Source of the DNA: Armatimonadota bacterium
GTDB lineage: Bacteria > Sysuimicrobiota > Sysuimicrobiia > Sysuimicrobiales > VGFF01
Assembly (NCBI GenBank): GCA_016868955.1
Contig: VGFF01000002.1
Coordinates: 1 to 36,690, forward strand
DNA: 36,690 nucleotides
Reading direction: 5' to 3'
Shown here: in pieces, positions 15,891 to 22,649 of the stretch
How the letters are laid out: the number at the start of each line of letters is the position of its first letter
Numbering within the stretch: the first letter of the stretch is position 1
Program-made: the position numbers and the translations under genes
The notes under the pieces: model-generated
Told to the model about the DNA's origin: nothing
The model's database searches: none
Seen by the model: the letters and a program-made list of their open reading frames with translations, nothing else

Positions 15891-16670
15891 CTACGGGGCG
15901 CCCGCAGGGCGGTCCAGGCGCCGTGCCTCGTAAAGGACCACCGCGGCCGCCGCGAACACGTTGAGCGACTCGGCGCGACCGAAGACGGGTACGCGGATCC
16001 GGCTTGCGCCCGACCACGCGTGCTTGGGCCCGTGCGCTTCGCTGCCGAAGACGAGAGCGATCGGCGGCGCGTAGTCGACGTCACGATAGTCGGCGGCGCC
16101 GCTGGCGTCCGCCACGTAAACGCGCTCGACGCGCAGGACCTCGGCTTCCGATCCGTCGAGGATCGGCAGGGAGAGGACCGACCCGGCGCTGGCCCGGAGC
16201 GCTTTCGGGTTGTACGGATCGACGGAATCGGCCATCAGGACGACGCCGTCGAACCCGGCCGCGTCCGCCGTGCGAATCAGCGTTCCGAGGTTCCCGGGAT
16301 CGGCGATCCCGTCGCAGACGACGAGCCGGCGCCACGATCGTTCTCGCAGCGGCCGCCGCGACGGCAGCCGCACGACCGCCGCCAGCGGCGGCGGCGACGC
16401 GACGTCACCGATCGCACGCAGCACGCGCCCCGAGACCTCGATCCGGCGCGCCCCTGAACCGACGGCGCGCGCCGCTAGCGCTTCGTCGTCCGCGTCGGCG
16501 GCGGCGGCATGGACGAGGATCTCCTCCACCGGCGCGCCCGCGCGGAGCGCGGCGTCGATCAACCGCGCCGTCGGCAGCACCGCGCGCCCTTGCGCCTGCC
16601 GCTCGGCCGCGCGCGCCAACGTGCACAGCGCCTTGATGTGCGGATGGTGCGGGCTCTCGATCGTCGCCAA
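15891..16670 (-). CDS. SpoU/TrmH-family 2'-O-ribose RNA methyltransferase
   Basis: A 259-residue SPOUT methyltransferase using S-adenosylmethionine. The three family motifs are present: ADPGNLGTLIRTADAAGFDG (motif 1, about 138-157), LVFGSEAHG (motif 2) and IRVPVFGRAESLNVFAAAAV (motif 3, forming the knot). The N-terminal ~95 residues are the substrate-binding (SpoU_sub_bind-like) domain, usual in 23S rRNA methyltransferases. I chose the TTG at 16668-16670: it has GAGGAGAGG 8 bases upstream (16679-16687) and fits where the family normally begins. The upstream ATG (16716-16718) falls in the rplT terminator loop. The exact rRNA or tRNA target is not readable. It is a separate transcript or read-through from the ribosomal operon. 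Confidence 0.9.
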   Translation of the reverse strand: MATIESPHHPHIKALCTLARAAERQAQGRAVLPTARLIDAALRAGAPVEEILVHAAAADADDEALAARAVGSGARRIEVSGRVLRAIGDVASPPPLAAVVRLPSRRPLRERSWRRLVVCDGIADPGNLGTLIRTADAAGFDGVVLMADSVDPYNPKALRASAGSVLSLPILDGSEAEVLRVERVYVADASGAADYRDVDYAPPIALVFGSEAHGPKHAWSGASRIRVPVFGRAESLNVFAAAAVVLYEARRLDRPAGAP

Positions 16671-16696
16671 CGCGACAACCTCTCCTCGAAGTCGGG

Positions 16697-16731
16697 AAAC
16701 GAAACGGCGGTCCGGCATGGCCGGACCGCCG
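16697..16731 (-). terminator. Rho-independent terminator of infC-rpmI-rplT
   Basis: A 12-bp GC-rich perfect stem (16705-16716 with 16720-16731, loop of 3) is followed on the minus strand by TTTCGTTT (16697-16704). It begins 25 bases after the rplT stop and lies just before the methyltransferase ribosome site. Confidence 0.85.
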
Positions 16732-16756
16732 CCTCCACGTTAGCGCTCTGCGCCGT

Positions 16757-17116
16757 CTACGCGGACGGACCGACCTGCGCCCGCCGCACGATCTCGGCGA
16801 ACGCCGCGTCGTCGCGGACCGCGAGGTCGGCCAGGACCTTTCGATTGATCTCCACACCCTGATTGCGCAATCCGTTCATCAACCGACTGTACGACGTCCC
16901 ATGCGATCGCGCCGCCGCGTTGATGCGGACGATCCAAAGGCACCGGAAGTCGCGCTTGCGAATGCGTCGGTCGCGATACGCCTGCGCGAGCGCTCGCATG
17001 ACGTATTGATTCGCGAGCTTGAACCAGCGGCTCTTCTTCCCCCAGTAGCCCTTGGCGAGCTTGAGGATCTTCTTGTGACGCGCACGCGACGTCGTTCCTC
17101 GCTTCACCCTCGGCAT
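16757..17116 (-). CDS. rplT: Ribosomal protein bL20
   Basis: A 119-residue 50S subunit protein, needed early in large-subunit assembly and in many bacteria the repressor of its own operon. The sequence is canonical: [52 protein letters not shown] and [14 protein letters not shown]. The ATG is at 17114-17116 behind an AGGGGTG site. It is the last gene of infC-rpmI-rplT, followed by a strong terminator. A 12-bp hairpin lies just upstream, between it and rpmI. Confidence 0.98.
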   Translation of the reverse strand: MPRVKRGTTSRARHKKILKLAKGYWGKKSRWFKLANQYVMRALAQAYRDRRIRKRDFRCLWIVRINAAARSHGTSYSRLMNGLRNQGVEINRKVLADLAVRDDAAFAEIVRRAQVGPSA

Positions 17117-17139
17117 CGTTGATCACCCCTGCTGTTCAC

Positions 17140-17167
17140 CGTGGCTCGCCGTCGGCGGCGAGCCACG
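17140..17167 (-). promoter_or_regulatory. Intercistronic hairpin between rpmI and rplT, possible L20 control site
   Basis: A perfect 12-bp stem (17140-17151 with 17156-17167) with a 4-base loop fills most of the rpmI-rplT gap and ends about 24 bases before the rplT start. No U-run follows on the minus strand. In E. coli L20 binds RNA structure around rpmI-rplT to repress translation, so a regulatory role is plausible. A stability or processing hairpin is the alternative. Confidence 0.5.
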
Positions 17168-17176
17168 CCGGCCGTT

Positions 17177-17380
17177 CTACTTCTTGTTGTAGGGAAGGAG
17201 CTTCTCGATCCGATCGGTGTCCGCCGGCGCGACCGCGATCGAAACGCGAAGGCTGCGACGCTGGCGCAACGTCTTCGCTTCCTTCAGGTGGGCACCGCCC
17301 TGCTTTCCGCGCCGCAGCTTGCCGGTACCCGTCGTCTTGATGCGCTTGCGTAGCCCTTGATGCGTCTTGACCTTCGGCAT
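17177..17380 (-). CDS. rpmI: Ribosomal protein bL35
   Basis: A 67-residue basic 50S protein with the usual start MPKVKTHQGLRKRIKTTGTG, then KLRRGKQGGAHLKEAKT and RQRRSLR. The C-terminus ends IEKLLPYNKK, as in the family. The ATG (17378-17380) follows a GAGGAA site, 11 bases after infC. It lies in the standard infC-rpmI-rplT order. Confidence 0.97.
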   Translation of the reverse strand: MPKVKTHQGLRKRIKTTGTGKLRRGKQGGAHLKEAKTLRQRRSLRVSIAVAPADTDRIEKLLPYNKK

Positions 17381-17391
17381 AGGTTCCTCGC

Positions 17392-17934
17392 TTACTTCTT
17401 CGGATTCAACACCATCACCATGTTGCGGCCTTCCATCATCGGCGGGCGGTCCACCGCGGCGACTTCGGCCACGTACTCGGCGAGCCGATCGAGGATCAAC
17501 CGGCCGAGCTCGGGGTGAGCGTTCTCGCGGCCACGGAACCACATCTCGATCTTGACCTTGTGACCTTCCTCTAAGAACACGTAAATCATCTTGGATTTGG
17601 TCTGGAAGTCGTGCGCGCCGATCTTCGGTGTCAGCCGGATGCGCTTGATCTCCGACGATCGCGCCTTCTTCTGCGCGGCCCGGTCGCGCTTGCGCTGCTC
17701 GTACTTGAACCGCCCGTAGTCCATGATCTTGACGACGGGCGGGTTCGCTTGCGACGCGACCTCGACGAGATCGAGCGCGGCTGCCCGCGCCTTCTCCAGC
17801 GCTTCGGCCGTGGCGACCACGCCGATCTGCTCGCCCTCCGGGCCGATCAGCCGGACCTCCCGCACGCGGATCTTTTCGTTGATGCGGACACGTTCTGTGG
17901 CTCGCGAATCGCGATCTATGCTACCTACCCCCAA
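17392..17934 (-). CDS. infC: Translation initiation factor IF-3
   Basis: IF-3, about 175-180 residues, which binds the 30S subunit and checks start-codon pairing. Family sequence begins at VRINEKIRVREVRLIGPEGE; the linker is KIMDYGRFKYEQRKRDR and the C-domain has EIKRIRLTPKIGAHDF and EEGHKVKIEMWFRGRE, ending MVMVLNPKK. The frame holds no ATG or GTG before the conserved part. Candidates are TTG (17932-17934), which has no clear ribosome site, and ATA (17917-17919), which has GGGGGTAGG just upstream. Non-standard starts such as AUU serve autoregulation of infC in E. coli, so either would make biological sense. I list the TTG. It begins right after an attenuator-like hairpin. Confidence 0.93.
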   Translation of the reverse strand: MGVGSIDRDSRATERVRINEKIRVREVRLIGPEGEQIGVVATAEALEKARAAALDLVEVASQANPPVVKIMDYGRFKYEQRKRDRAAQKKARSSEIKRIRLTPKIGAHDFQTKSKMIYVFLEEGHKVKIEMWFRGRENAHPELGRLILDRLAEYVAEVAAVDRPPMMEGRNMVMVLNPKK

Positions 17935-18075
17935 TTGGGCAAAAATGGAAGACGGACAGCGCAGGCCGCCCGTCTCGTCACAGCGAAAGCACCCGACAGA
18001 GGTGCCAGCGATTACCCGGCTGGCAGCCTCGTTGACGCGACCGGGTGAGAAGCAACGCTTCTGCTTTCAAGGCCG
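17935..18075 (-). promoter_or_regulatory. Structured infC leader with attenuator-like hairpin
   Basis: Between the likely promoter and infC lies a roughly 140-base leader rich in pairing: an AGAAGC-GTT-GCTTCT hairpin at its 5' end, and TGCCAGC/GCTGGCA arms around a loop with CGGGTAATC. Last comes an 11-bp stem (17950-17960 with 17965-17975, two G-U pairs) followed by TCCATTTTT (17941-17949). The last element resembles a transcription attenuator right before the start codon. In Bacillus, L20 controls infC-rpmI-rplT by attenuation in such a leader; membership of that RNA family is inferred from position and layout, not shown. Confidence 0.6.
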
Positions 18076-18079
18076 GTAC

Positions 18080-18109
18080 ACGATATCACGCGCCGCGGGG
18101 GGGCGTCAA
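18080..18109 (-). promoter_or_regulatory. Candidate promoter of infC-rpmI-rplT
   Basis: On the minus strand TTGACG (18104-18109) is a 5/6 match to a -35 box. After an 18-base spacer, TATCGT (18080-18085) is a partial -10. It lies in the divergent gap with mlaE and about 145 bases before infC. Confidence 0.5.
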
Positions 18110-18163
18110 ACGCGCGGCTCGCACGGCTTCCGGAAGGTCGAGCGGGGGGTGACGCGGATCAAG

Positions 18164-18949
18164 ATGGCCACGAACCATGCGCCGCGAAGAATCCTGGAGC
18201 GGATCGGTGCTACCACCGAACAGCGTCTGGCCGAGGTCGGCGCCGCCGCGCTCGCCACGATCGATGTGCTGCGCTGGGTGTCGCGCGGCGCCATCGAGCC
18301 CCGGCAAACGGTGCGGCAGATGGCACGCGCCGGCCTGGACTCGCTTCCGATCATCCTCCTGACCGGCTTCTTCTCCGGCATGGTCCTCGCGCTGCAGACC
18401 GCAAGCCAGCTCTTGAGCCTCGGCAACGAGGGATTCCTCGGCGGCATCGTGGCAGTAGCGATGGCGCGGGAAGCCGGTCCTGTCTTCGCCGCGATCACGA
18501 TCGCCGCGCGCGTCGGCTCGGGATTCGCGGCCGAGATCAGCATGATGAAGGTCACCGAGCAGGTGGACGCATTGACGGTCATGGCGATCGACCCAGTCCG
18601 TTTCCTCGTCGTCCCGCGCGTCCTGGCGCTGGTGACCATGCTGCCGATGCTCGTGTTGTTGGCCGACATCTCGGGCATGATCGGCGGATACTTCGTCGGC
18701 TTGCCGCGCGGCGTCCCCGGTTCCGTGTTCCTGGACTCCGTGCGCCAGCTCCTCGCCCCGCACGACGTGACGGCGGGATTGATCAAGGCCGCCGTCTTCG
18801 GTCTCGTCGTGTCCATGGTCGCGTGTTACAAGGGGATGGCCGCGAGCGGCGGCGCCGACGGCGTCGGACGTGCGACGACGAGGGCCGTCGTCGCGGCGAT
18901 CTTCTTGATCCTCGTCACCAACTACTTCCTCGATCTCGTGATGTTCTAG
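18164..18949 (+). CDS. mlaE: MlaE-family lipid ABC transporter permease
   Basis: A 261-residue inner-membrane permease of the MCE (Mla) lipid transport system. The MlaE signature is present: LTGFFSGMVLALQTASQL (about 64-81), AMAREAGPVFAAITIAARVG with SGFAAEISMMKVTEQVDALT following (about 100-140), AIDPVRFLVVPRVLA, and the C-terminal block YKGMAASGGADGVGRATTRA. Five or six helices are visible. I start at ATG 18164; a GTG at 18149 in frame is an alternative since no ideal ribosome site decides it. mlaF follows after 3 bases, so the two are coupled. It is expected to form MlaE2F2 with an MlaD hexamer. Confidence 0.95.
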   Translation: MATNHAPRRILERIGATTEQRLAEVGAAALATIDVLRWVSRGAIEPRQTVRQMARAGLDSLPIILLTGFFSGMVLALQTASQLLSLGNEGFLGGIVAVAMAREAGPVFAAITIAARVGSGFAAEISMMKVTEQVDALTVMAIDPVRFLVVPRVLALVTMLPMLVLLADISGMIGGYFVGLPRGVPGSVFLDSVRQLLAPHDVTAGLIKAAVFGLVVSMVACYKGMAASGGADGVGRATTRAVVAAIFLILVTNYFLDLVMF

Positions 18950-18952
18950 CGC

Positions 18953-19777
18953 ATGCGGAGCCCCGCCGCCGTCCGGCATGCGGACGTGGCGATCACCGGC
19001 CGGATCGAGGTCCGCGATCTGCGGAAGCGGATCGGCGACAAGGACGTGCTGCGCGGCGTATCCCTCACGGTCGAAGCCGCGGAAACGGTCGTCATCCTCG
19101 GTCCCAGCGGCTGCGGCAAGAGCGTCTTGCTAAAGCACCTCGTCGGATTGCTCCGACCGGACACCGGCGAGGTCCGCTACGACGGCCACTCGCTGGCGGC
19201 GCTGTCGGAAGGCGCGATGGAGGCGTTGCGTACGCAAATCGGGATGGCTTTCCAGAGCTCGGCGCTCTTCGACTCGCTGACCGTCGCCGACAACGTGGCG
19301 TTTCCGCTGCACCGCCATCGCCACCTCGAGGAAACCGCGATCGAGCGGATCGTCGCCGAGAAGCTCGAACAGGTCGGGCTGGCAGGAACCGAACGGCTGA
19401 TGCCGGAGGAGCTCAGCAACGGCATGCGCAAGCGCGTTGGCATCGCGCGGGCATTGGCCCTGAATCCCAAGGTAATCTTCTATGATGAACCCACGGCCGG
19501 CCTCGATCCGGTGACGGCAAGAACCGTGGACGGAGTGCTGAAACGGGTGCAGCGAGACATGCACTCGACCGCCATCGTGGTTACGCACGACCTCATGACG
19601 GCGTTCTCGGTCGCCGACCGGATCGCCGTCATGCAGTCCGGCGCGTTCGTCGAGCTCGGAACGCCCGAAGCGATCGAGGCGTCCGAGGACGAAGCCGTCG
19701 TCGAGTACCTGCGCACCGGCGTCCCGCGCCGCCCTCGGGACGCCGGCAATACGACAGGCCCGGAGGCCGGACGATGA
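18953..19777 (+). CDS. mlaF: MlaF-family lipid ABC transporter ATPase
   Basis: A 274-residue cytoplasmic ATPase driving MlaE. Complete ABC motifs: Walker A LGPSGCGKSVL (about 49-59), Q-loop FQSSALFDSLTV, a signature LSNGMRKRVGIARALALNP (about 154-172; the usual LSGG is LSNG, as commonly seen in MlaF), Walker B VIFYDEPTAGLDP and the switch His in VVTHD. The C-terminal extension of about 30 residues after GTPEAIEASEDEAV may contact the partner subunit. Its stop overlaps the mlaD start as ATGA (19774-19777). Confidence 0.95.
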   Translation: MRSPAAVRHADVAITGRIEVRDLRKRIGDKDVLRGVSLTVEAAETVVILGPSGCGKSVLLKHLVGLLRPDTGEVRYDGHSLAALSEGAMEALRTQIGMAFQSSALFDSLTVADNVAFPLHRHRHLEETAIERIVAEKLEQVGLAGTERLMPEELSNGMRKRVGIARALALNPKVIFYDEPTAGLDPVTARTVDGVLKRVQRDMHSTAIVVTHDLMTAFSVADRIAVMQSGAFVELGTPEAIEASEDEAVVEYLRTGVPRRPRDAGNTTGPEAGR

Positions 19778-21141
19778 GAACGGAAGCGAAGATCGGCTTC
19801 TTCGTCGTGATCGCGGTGATCCTCTTCCTTGGACTGTTCGCGTTCCTCGGTCGAGGTCTGCTCCAAGAGCCGGGTTACCGTCTGGACATCCTGTTCGCGA
19901 ACGGCGAGGGCACCGCGCCCGGCGCACCGGTCACGATGGCGGGCGTGCAGATCGGCACGATCCGGTCGATATCTCTGACTGCCGACAACCAAGTGCTCGT
20001 CGTCGCGCGCGTCCGCCCCGGCGTCGAGATCCCCGTCGGGTCCCGGTTTCTCATCGGTTCGACGACGCTGCTCGGCGGGCGCACCGTGCAGATCGTGCCG
20101 GGCACGCCGATCCGCGGCTACTATAGCGCCGGCGCCCGCATCCGCGGCGAGGTGCCGCCGACGATCGGCCAGCTCTTCGAACGCGTCGCCCTCGTCGCCG
20201 ACGACCTTCGCGACGCGATCGCCGACGCGCGCGTCGTGTTGAACACCACCAATCGCGCCGTCGAATTGGTCGGGCGAACGATCGACTCCGTGAACGCCTT
20301 GGCCAGCGACGAACGCCTGCGCAGGTCGCTGCTGCGCAGCGTGCAAAACGTCGAAGCCGCGACGGCCCGCTTCGATCGGATCGTCTCGTGGACGGGCGCG
20401 CCCGTCCACGAGACCGCCGAGAACTTCCGCGTCATGTCGCGGGACCTGGCCGCTCTGGCGGCTCAGCTGCAGCGATTCGGAGATTCGGTCGTCGGCGACG
20501 GCGAGGTATCGCGCCAGATCCGCACGACGGTGACGTCGATCGAGTCGACGGCGCGGCGCATCGACGAGATGACGCGCACGCTGCAGGCAGGCCTGATCAA
20601 TGAGAAGCAGATGGGCGAGGTACGGGGGCTCATCGCCGACACTCGCAAGACCGTGCAGCAGGCCGGCGAGACGTTGAAGCAAGCCGACACGGCGATCGAT
20701 CAGGTCGCCGGCGTGGTCCGGCACACGACGACAGCGATCCCCATGTTGCCGAGCCTGCGGTTCACGTACGAGCTGTGGTGGGACAGCGCCAGCGCCCTAC
20801 GGCACGACATCGACGTCTGGGGCGCACGCGGTCAGCCGCGCTACTACCGGTTCGGGATCCACGACCTCGGGCGCGGGAACTTGCTGCAGGTCCAAGCCGG
20901 ATTCCGGCTGGACGATGCGCTCGGATGGCGGCTCGGCATCGTCGACTCGCAAGTGGGCATCGGCCTGGACTACCAACTCGCGCCGCGGTGGACGACCATT
21001 TTGGACTTGTACAACTTCAACCGCCTGACGCTGAACTTCGCTTCGTTCTACGAGTTCCAGCAAGGGTTCTCGCTGTCGCTGCACGTGCGCAACATCCTCA
21101 TCGCGCCGAGCGTCGGCGTCGGGCTGCAGTACCGCTACTAG
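19774..21141 (+). CDS. mlaD: MlaD-type MCE protein with C-terminal beta-barrel-like domain
   Basis: A 455-residue membrane-anchored MCE protein. One N-terminal helix (about 8-28, FFVVIAVILFLGLFAFLG) is followed by the MCE domain (about 33-112: FANGEGTAPGAPVTMAGVQI, then GSTTLLGGRTVQIVPG). A long helical stretch (about 130-320) comes next, with heptad-like Ala/Leu/Val spacing. The last ~125 residues alternate polar and apolar residues in short beta strands (YYRFGIHDL, LLQVQAGFRLDDALGWRLG, VGIGLDYQLAPRWTTILDLY, LSLHVRNIL, VGVGLQYRY) and end in Tyr, as outer-membrane barrels do. Such barrel-tailed MlaD proteins are known from diderm Firmicutes and would span the envelope as one chain. Plain MlaD is only ~180 residues. 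Confidence 0.88.
   Translation: MRTEAKIGFFVVIAVILFLGLFAFLGRGLLQEPGYRLDILFANGEGTAPGAPVTMAGVQIGTIRSISLTADNQVLVVARVRPGVEIPVGSRFLIGSTTLLGGRTVQIVPGTPIRGYYSAGARIRGEVPPTIGQLFERVALVADDLRDAIADARVVLNTTNRAVELVGRTIDSVNALASDERLRRSLLRSVQNVEAATARFDRIVSWTGAPVHETAENFRVMSRDLAALAAQLQRFGDSVVGDGEVSRQIRTTVTSIESTARRIDEMTRTLQAGLINEKQMGEVRGLIADTRKTVQQAGETLKQADTAIDQVAGVVRHTTTAIPMLPSLRFTYELWWDSASALRHDIDVWGARGQPRYYRFGIHDLGRGNLLQVQAGFRLDDALGWRLGIVDSQVGIGLDYQLAPRWTTILDLYNFNRLTLNFASFYEFQQGFSLSLHVRNILIAPSVGVGLQYRY
20383..20414. repeat. Perfect 32-bp palindrome inside mlaD
   Basis: Positions 20383-20398 and 20399-20414 are exact reverse complements (16 + 16 bases, no loop). It lies in frame over codons 204-214 (VSWTGAPVHET) in the helical part of mlaD, and no T-run follows. 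A perfect 32-base palindrome is not expected by chance in 37 kb. Confidence 0.92.
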
Positions 21142-21163
21142 CCGGGCAGGCGGCGCAGCGAAA

Positions 21164-21200
21164 AAACGCGACGGCCCCGCGTTGCCGCGGGGCCGTCGCA
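21164..21200 (-). terminator. Strong Rho-independent terminator between convergent genes
   Basis: A perfect 14-bp GC-rich stem (21168-21181 with 21186-21199, 4-base loop) is followed on the minus strand by one G and six T (21161-21166). It ends the Lys/Ala-rich microprotein transcript. Since mlaD converges from the left, the hairpin may also stop the plus-strand transcript, though that side lacks a T-run. Confidence 0.85.
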
Positions 21201-21223
21201 ACCGATCCGTCAGGAAGAAGGTG

Positions 21224-21321
21224 TTACTTCTTCTTCTTGGCGGGGGCCTTCTTCGCCGTCGTCTTCTTGGCGGAGGTGGACTTCTTGCGGGGGCCTTCTT
21301 GGCCGCCTTCTTCATCGCCAT
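21224..21321 (-). pseudogene. Lys/Ala-rich histone-H1-like microprotein, frame broken by a 1-base deletion
   Basis: From ATG 21319-21321 the frame gives MAMKKAAKKAPA, then turns to Arg/Pro. If one base is restored near 21287 (the motif CTTCTTGGCGGGGGCC occurs intact at 21235, but at 21281 it lacks one G) the reading becomes ...KKSTSAKKTTAKKAPAKKKK, stop TAA at 21224-21226. That is 32 residues of histone-H1-tail-like repeats. A strong AAGGAGG site lies 9 bases before the ATG and a strong terminator follows, so this was or is a real gene. The break is either a true mutation or a base-call error at a G-run. Similar proteins in other bacteria bind DNA; here this is inferred from composition alone. 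Confidence 0.72.
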
Positions 21322-21365
21322 GGCTCGGTTCCTCCTTTCAACAAGATTGATTGATCTTTTACGCT

Positions 21366-21396
21366 ACAGTAAGCAAATTTCCTGCTCCTCGCGCAA
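21366..21396 (-). promoter_or_regulatory. Possible promoter of the Lys/Ala-rich microprotein
   Basis: The gap 21340-21420 is much more AT-rich than its surroundings. On the minus strand TTGCGC (21391-21396) and TTACTG (21367-21372), 18 bases apart, make a weak -35/-10 pair. They lie about 45 bases upstream of the ribosome site. Beyond this I see nothing else in the 21340-21449 gap. Confidence 0.3.
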
Positions 21397-21449
21397 AAAC
21401 TTTTATTTGCCACCTCGAAATTCGCCCGGTCACTGTCGCGGGACTCGAT

Positions 21450-21821
21450 TCACTCCGGTGCGTCCGGCAAACGAGCGGCGTGATACATCGCGATGCCGCG
21501 ACCGGCGACCGCCGACGACAGGTACCCGAGCACGAACAGGAAGATCGCTTTCATCAAGAGCTGCAGGCTCACGTTCAGATCGGACGCTGCGGCGTTCGCG
21601 TTCTCACTCGGCACCGGCGAGGTCGCCGTCGGCACACCCAAGCGCGCCATCGCCGGTCCACTGAATTCCTGGTACGCAGTGAGGAACACGAAGATGAGCA
21701 GCCCCACGCCGATCACGAAGACGAGCAGCCCCAGCAGACGTCCCGGGCCATCCGCCCCTCCACGGTCGCCGTTCCCCGCGCCTTGAGGCCTCGTCGCTAC
21801 GTCGTCCACGCACCTCTCCAC
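21450..21821 (-). CDS. Small two-helix membrane protein of unknown function
   Basis: A 123-residue protein with no family I recognise. It has a polar N-terminus (1-28), one clear transmembrane helix LLGLLVFVIGVGLLIFVFLT (about 29-48), a ~40-residue external or cytoplasmic loop rich in Ala/Ser/Pro, and a second hydrophobic stretch LLMKAIFLFVLGYLSSAVAG (about 88-107). The GTG at 21819-21821 is five bases after the mtnP stop and has GGAG nearby; a second GTG at codon 5 has GGAGAGG before it and is equally possible. The tight spacing suggests it is the last gene of the mtnP/VWA transcript. Confidence 0.65.
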   Translation of the reverse strand: MERCVDDVATRPQGAGNGDRGGADGPGRLLGLLVFVIGVGLLIFVFLTAYQEFSGPAMARLGVPTATSPVPSENANAAASDLNVSLQLLMKAIFLFVLGYLSSAVAGRGIAMYHAARLPDAPE

Positions 21822-21825
21822 TTTC

Positions 21826-22629
21826 CTACTCCGCGCGCGCGCCGTCCAACGCGCGTGGACAAAGCGGACACGTGTTGTGCTCGGGCAACTGCCGAATCGC
21901 CTCGAGCAGCAGTCCTCTGACCTTCGTGATGTTGGCCGTGAATTGAGCCATCACCTCATGATGGCTCACCGGCTTCGCGCCGGGATCCCCCTCGACGCCG
22001 ACGTCATAGTCGGTCACGAGCCCGATGTTCGCGTAGCAGATCGCGAGCTCGCGCGCCAGCGCCGCCTCGGGATACTGCGTCATGTTGATCGTCTCCCAGC
22101 CCTGTGCGCCGAACCACTTGCTCTCCGACCGGGTCGAGAACCGCGGCCCTTGGATGACGACGACCGTCCCGCGCTCGTGCACCGTCAGTCCTTGCCCGCG
22201 CGCGACCTCGCAGAGCAGCGGGCGCAACGTCGGGCAATAGGGATCCGCCATGCTGACGTGCGTGGTCACCGGGCCGTCGTAGAACGTGTCGCGGCGGCCG
22301 GTCGTGCGGTCGACGAACTGATCGGTGATGACGAAGTCCCCCGGCTTCACGTCCGGCCGCAAGCTGCCGACGGAGGTCGGGCCGATGATCCACTTCACGC
22401 CGAGCGCGCGCATCGCCCAGAGGTTGGCGCGGTAGTTGATGACGTGGGCCGGGAACCGATGATCCCGTCCGTGCCGAGGCAAGAATGCGACGCGCCGCGA
22501 TCCGACCCGACCGATGGTCACACGATCACTGGGGAGACCGTACGGCGTCTCGATCCAATGCTCTTCGACGTCCTCCAAGAACGAATAGAAGCCGGAACCT
22601 CCGAAGACTCCGACGTCCGCATGAGGCAA
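21826..22629 (-). CDS. mtnP: S-methyl-5'-thioadenosine phosphorylase
   Basis: A 267-residue trimeric purine phosphorylase that splits methylthioadenosine to adenine and methylthioribose-1-phosphate, for methionine salvage and polyamine by-product removal. Motifs: VGVFGGSGFY (about 6-15), RHGRDHRFPAHVINYRANLW, GPTSVGSLRP (phosphate loop), TTGRRDTFYDG, VVIQGPRFSTRSES, INMTQYPEAALARELAICYA and VTDYDVG with the purine-contacting Asp. The TTG start (22627-22629) has GGGAGGGA at 22633-22641. It follows the large VWA gene by 20 bases. A six-residue cysteine pair (CPLC) near the C-terminus is a small oddity. The other half of the methionine-salvage pathway is not in the window. Confidence 0.93.
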   Translation of the reverse strand: MPHADVGVFGGSGFYSFLEDVEEHWIETPYGLPSDRVTIGRVGSRRVAFLPRHGRDHRFPAHVINYRANLWAMRALGVKWIIGPTSVGSLRPDVKPGDFVITDQFVDRTTGRRDTFYDGPVTTHVSMADPYCPTLRPLLCEVARGQGLTVHERGTVVVIQGPRFSTRSESKWFGAQGWETINMTQYPEAALARELAICYANIGLVTDYDVGVEGDPGAKPVSHHEVMAQFTANITKVRGLLLEAIRQLPEHNTCPLCPRALDGARAE

Positions 22630-22649
22630 GTTGTCCCTCCCTTTAGTGT

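Noticed and set aside
16716-16718. ATG as start of the RNA methyltransferase
   Set aside because: It lies in the loop of the rplT terminator and has poor ribosome-site spacing; the TTG at 16668-16670 has a strong site and fits the family start.
20797-21321. 174-residue minus-strand reading from the Lys/Ala gene start
   Set aside because: After 12 residues it runs out of the repeat, through the terminator and antisense into mlaD. The single-base deletion explains it better.
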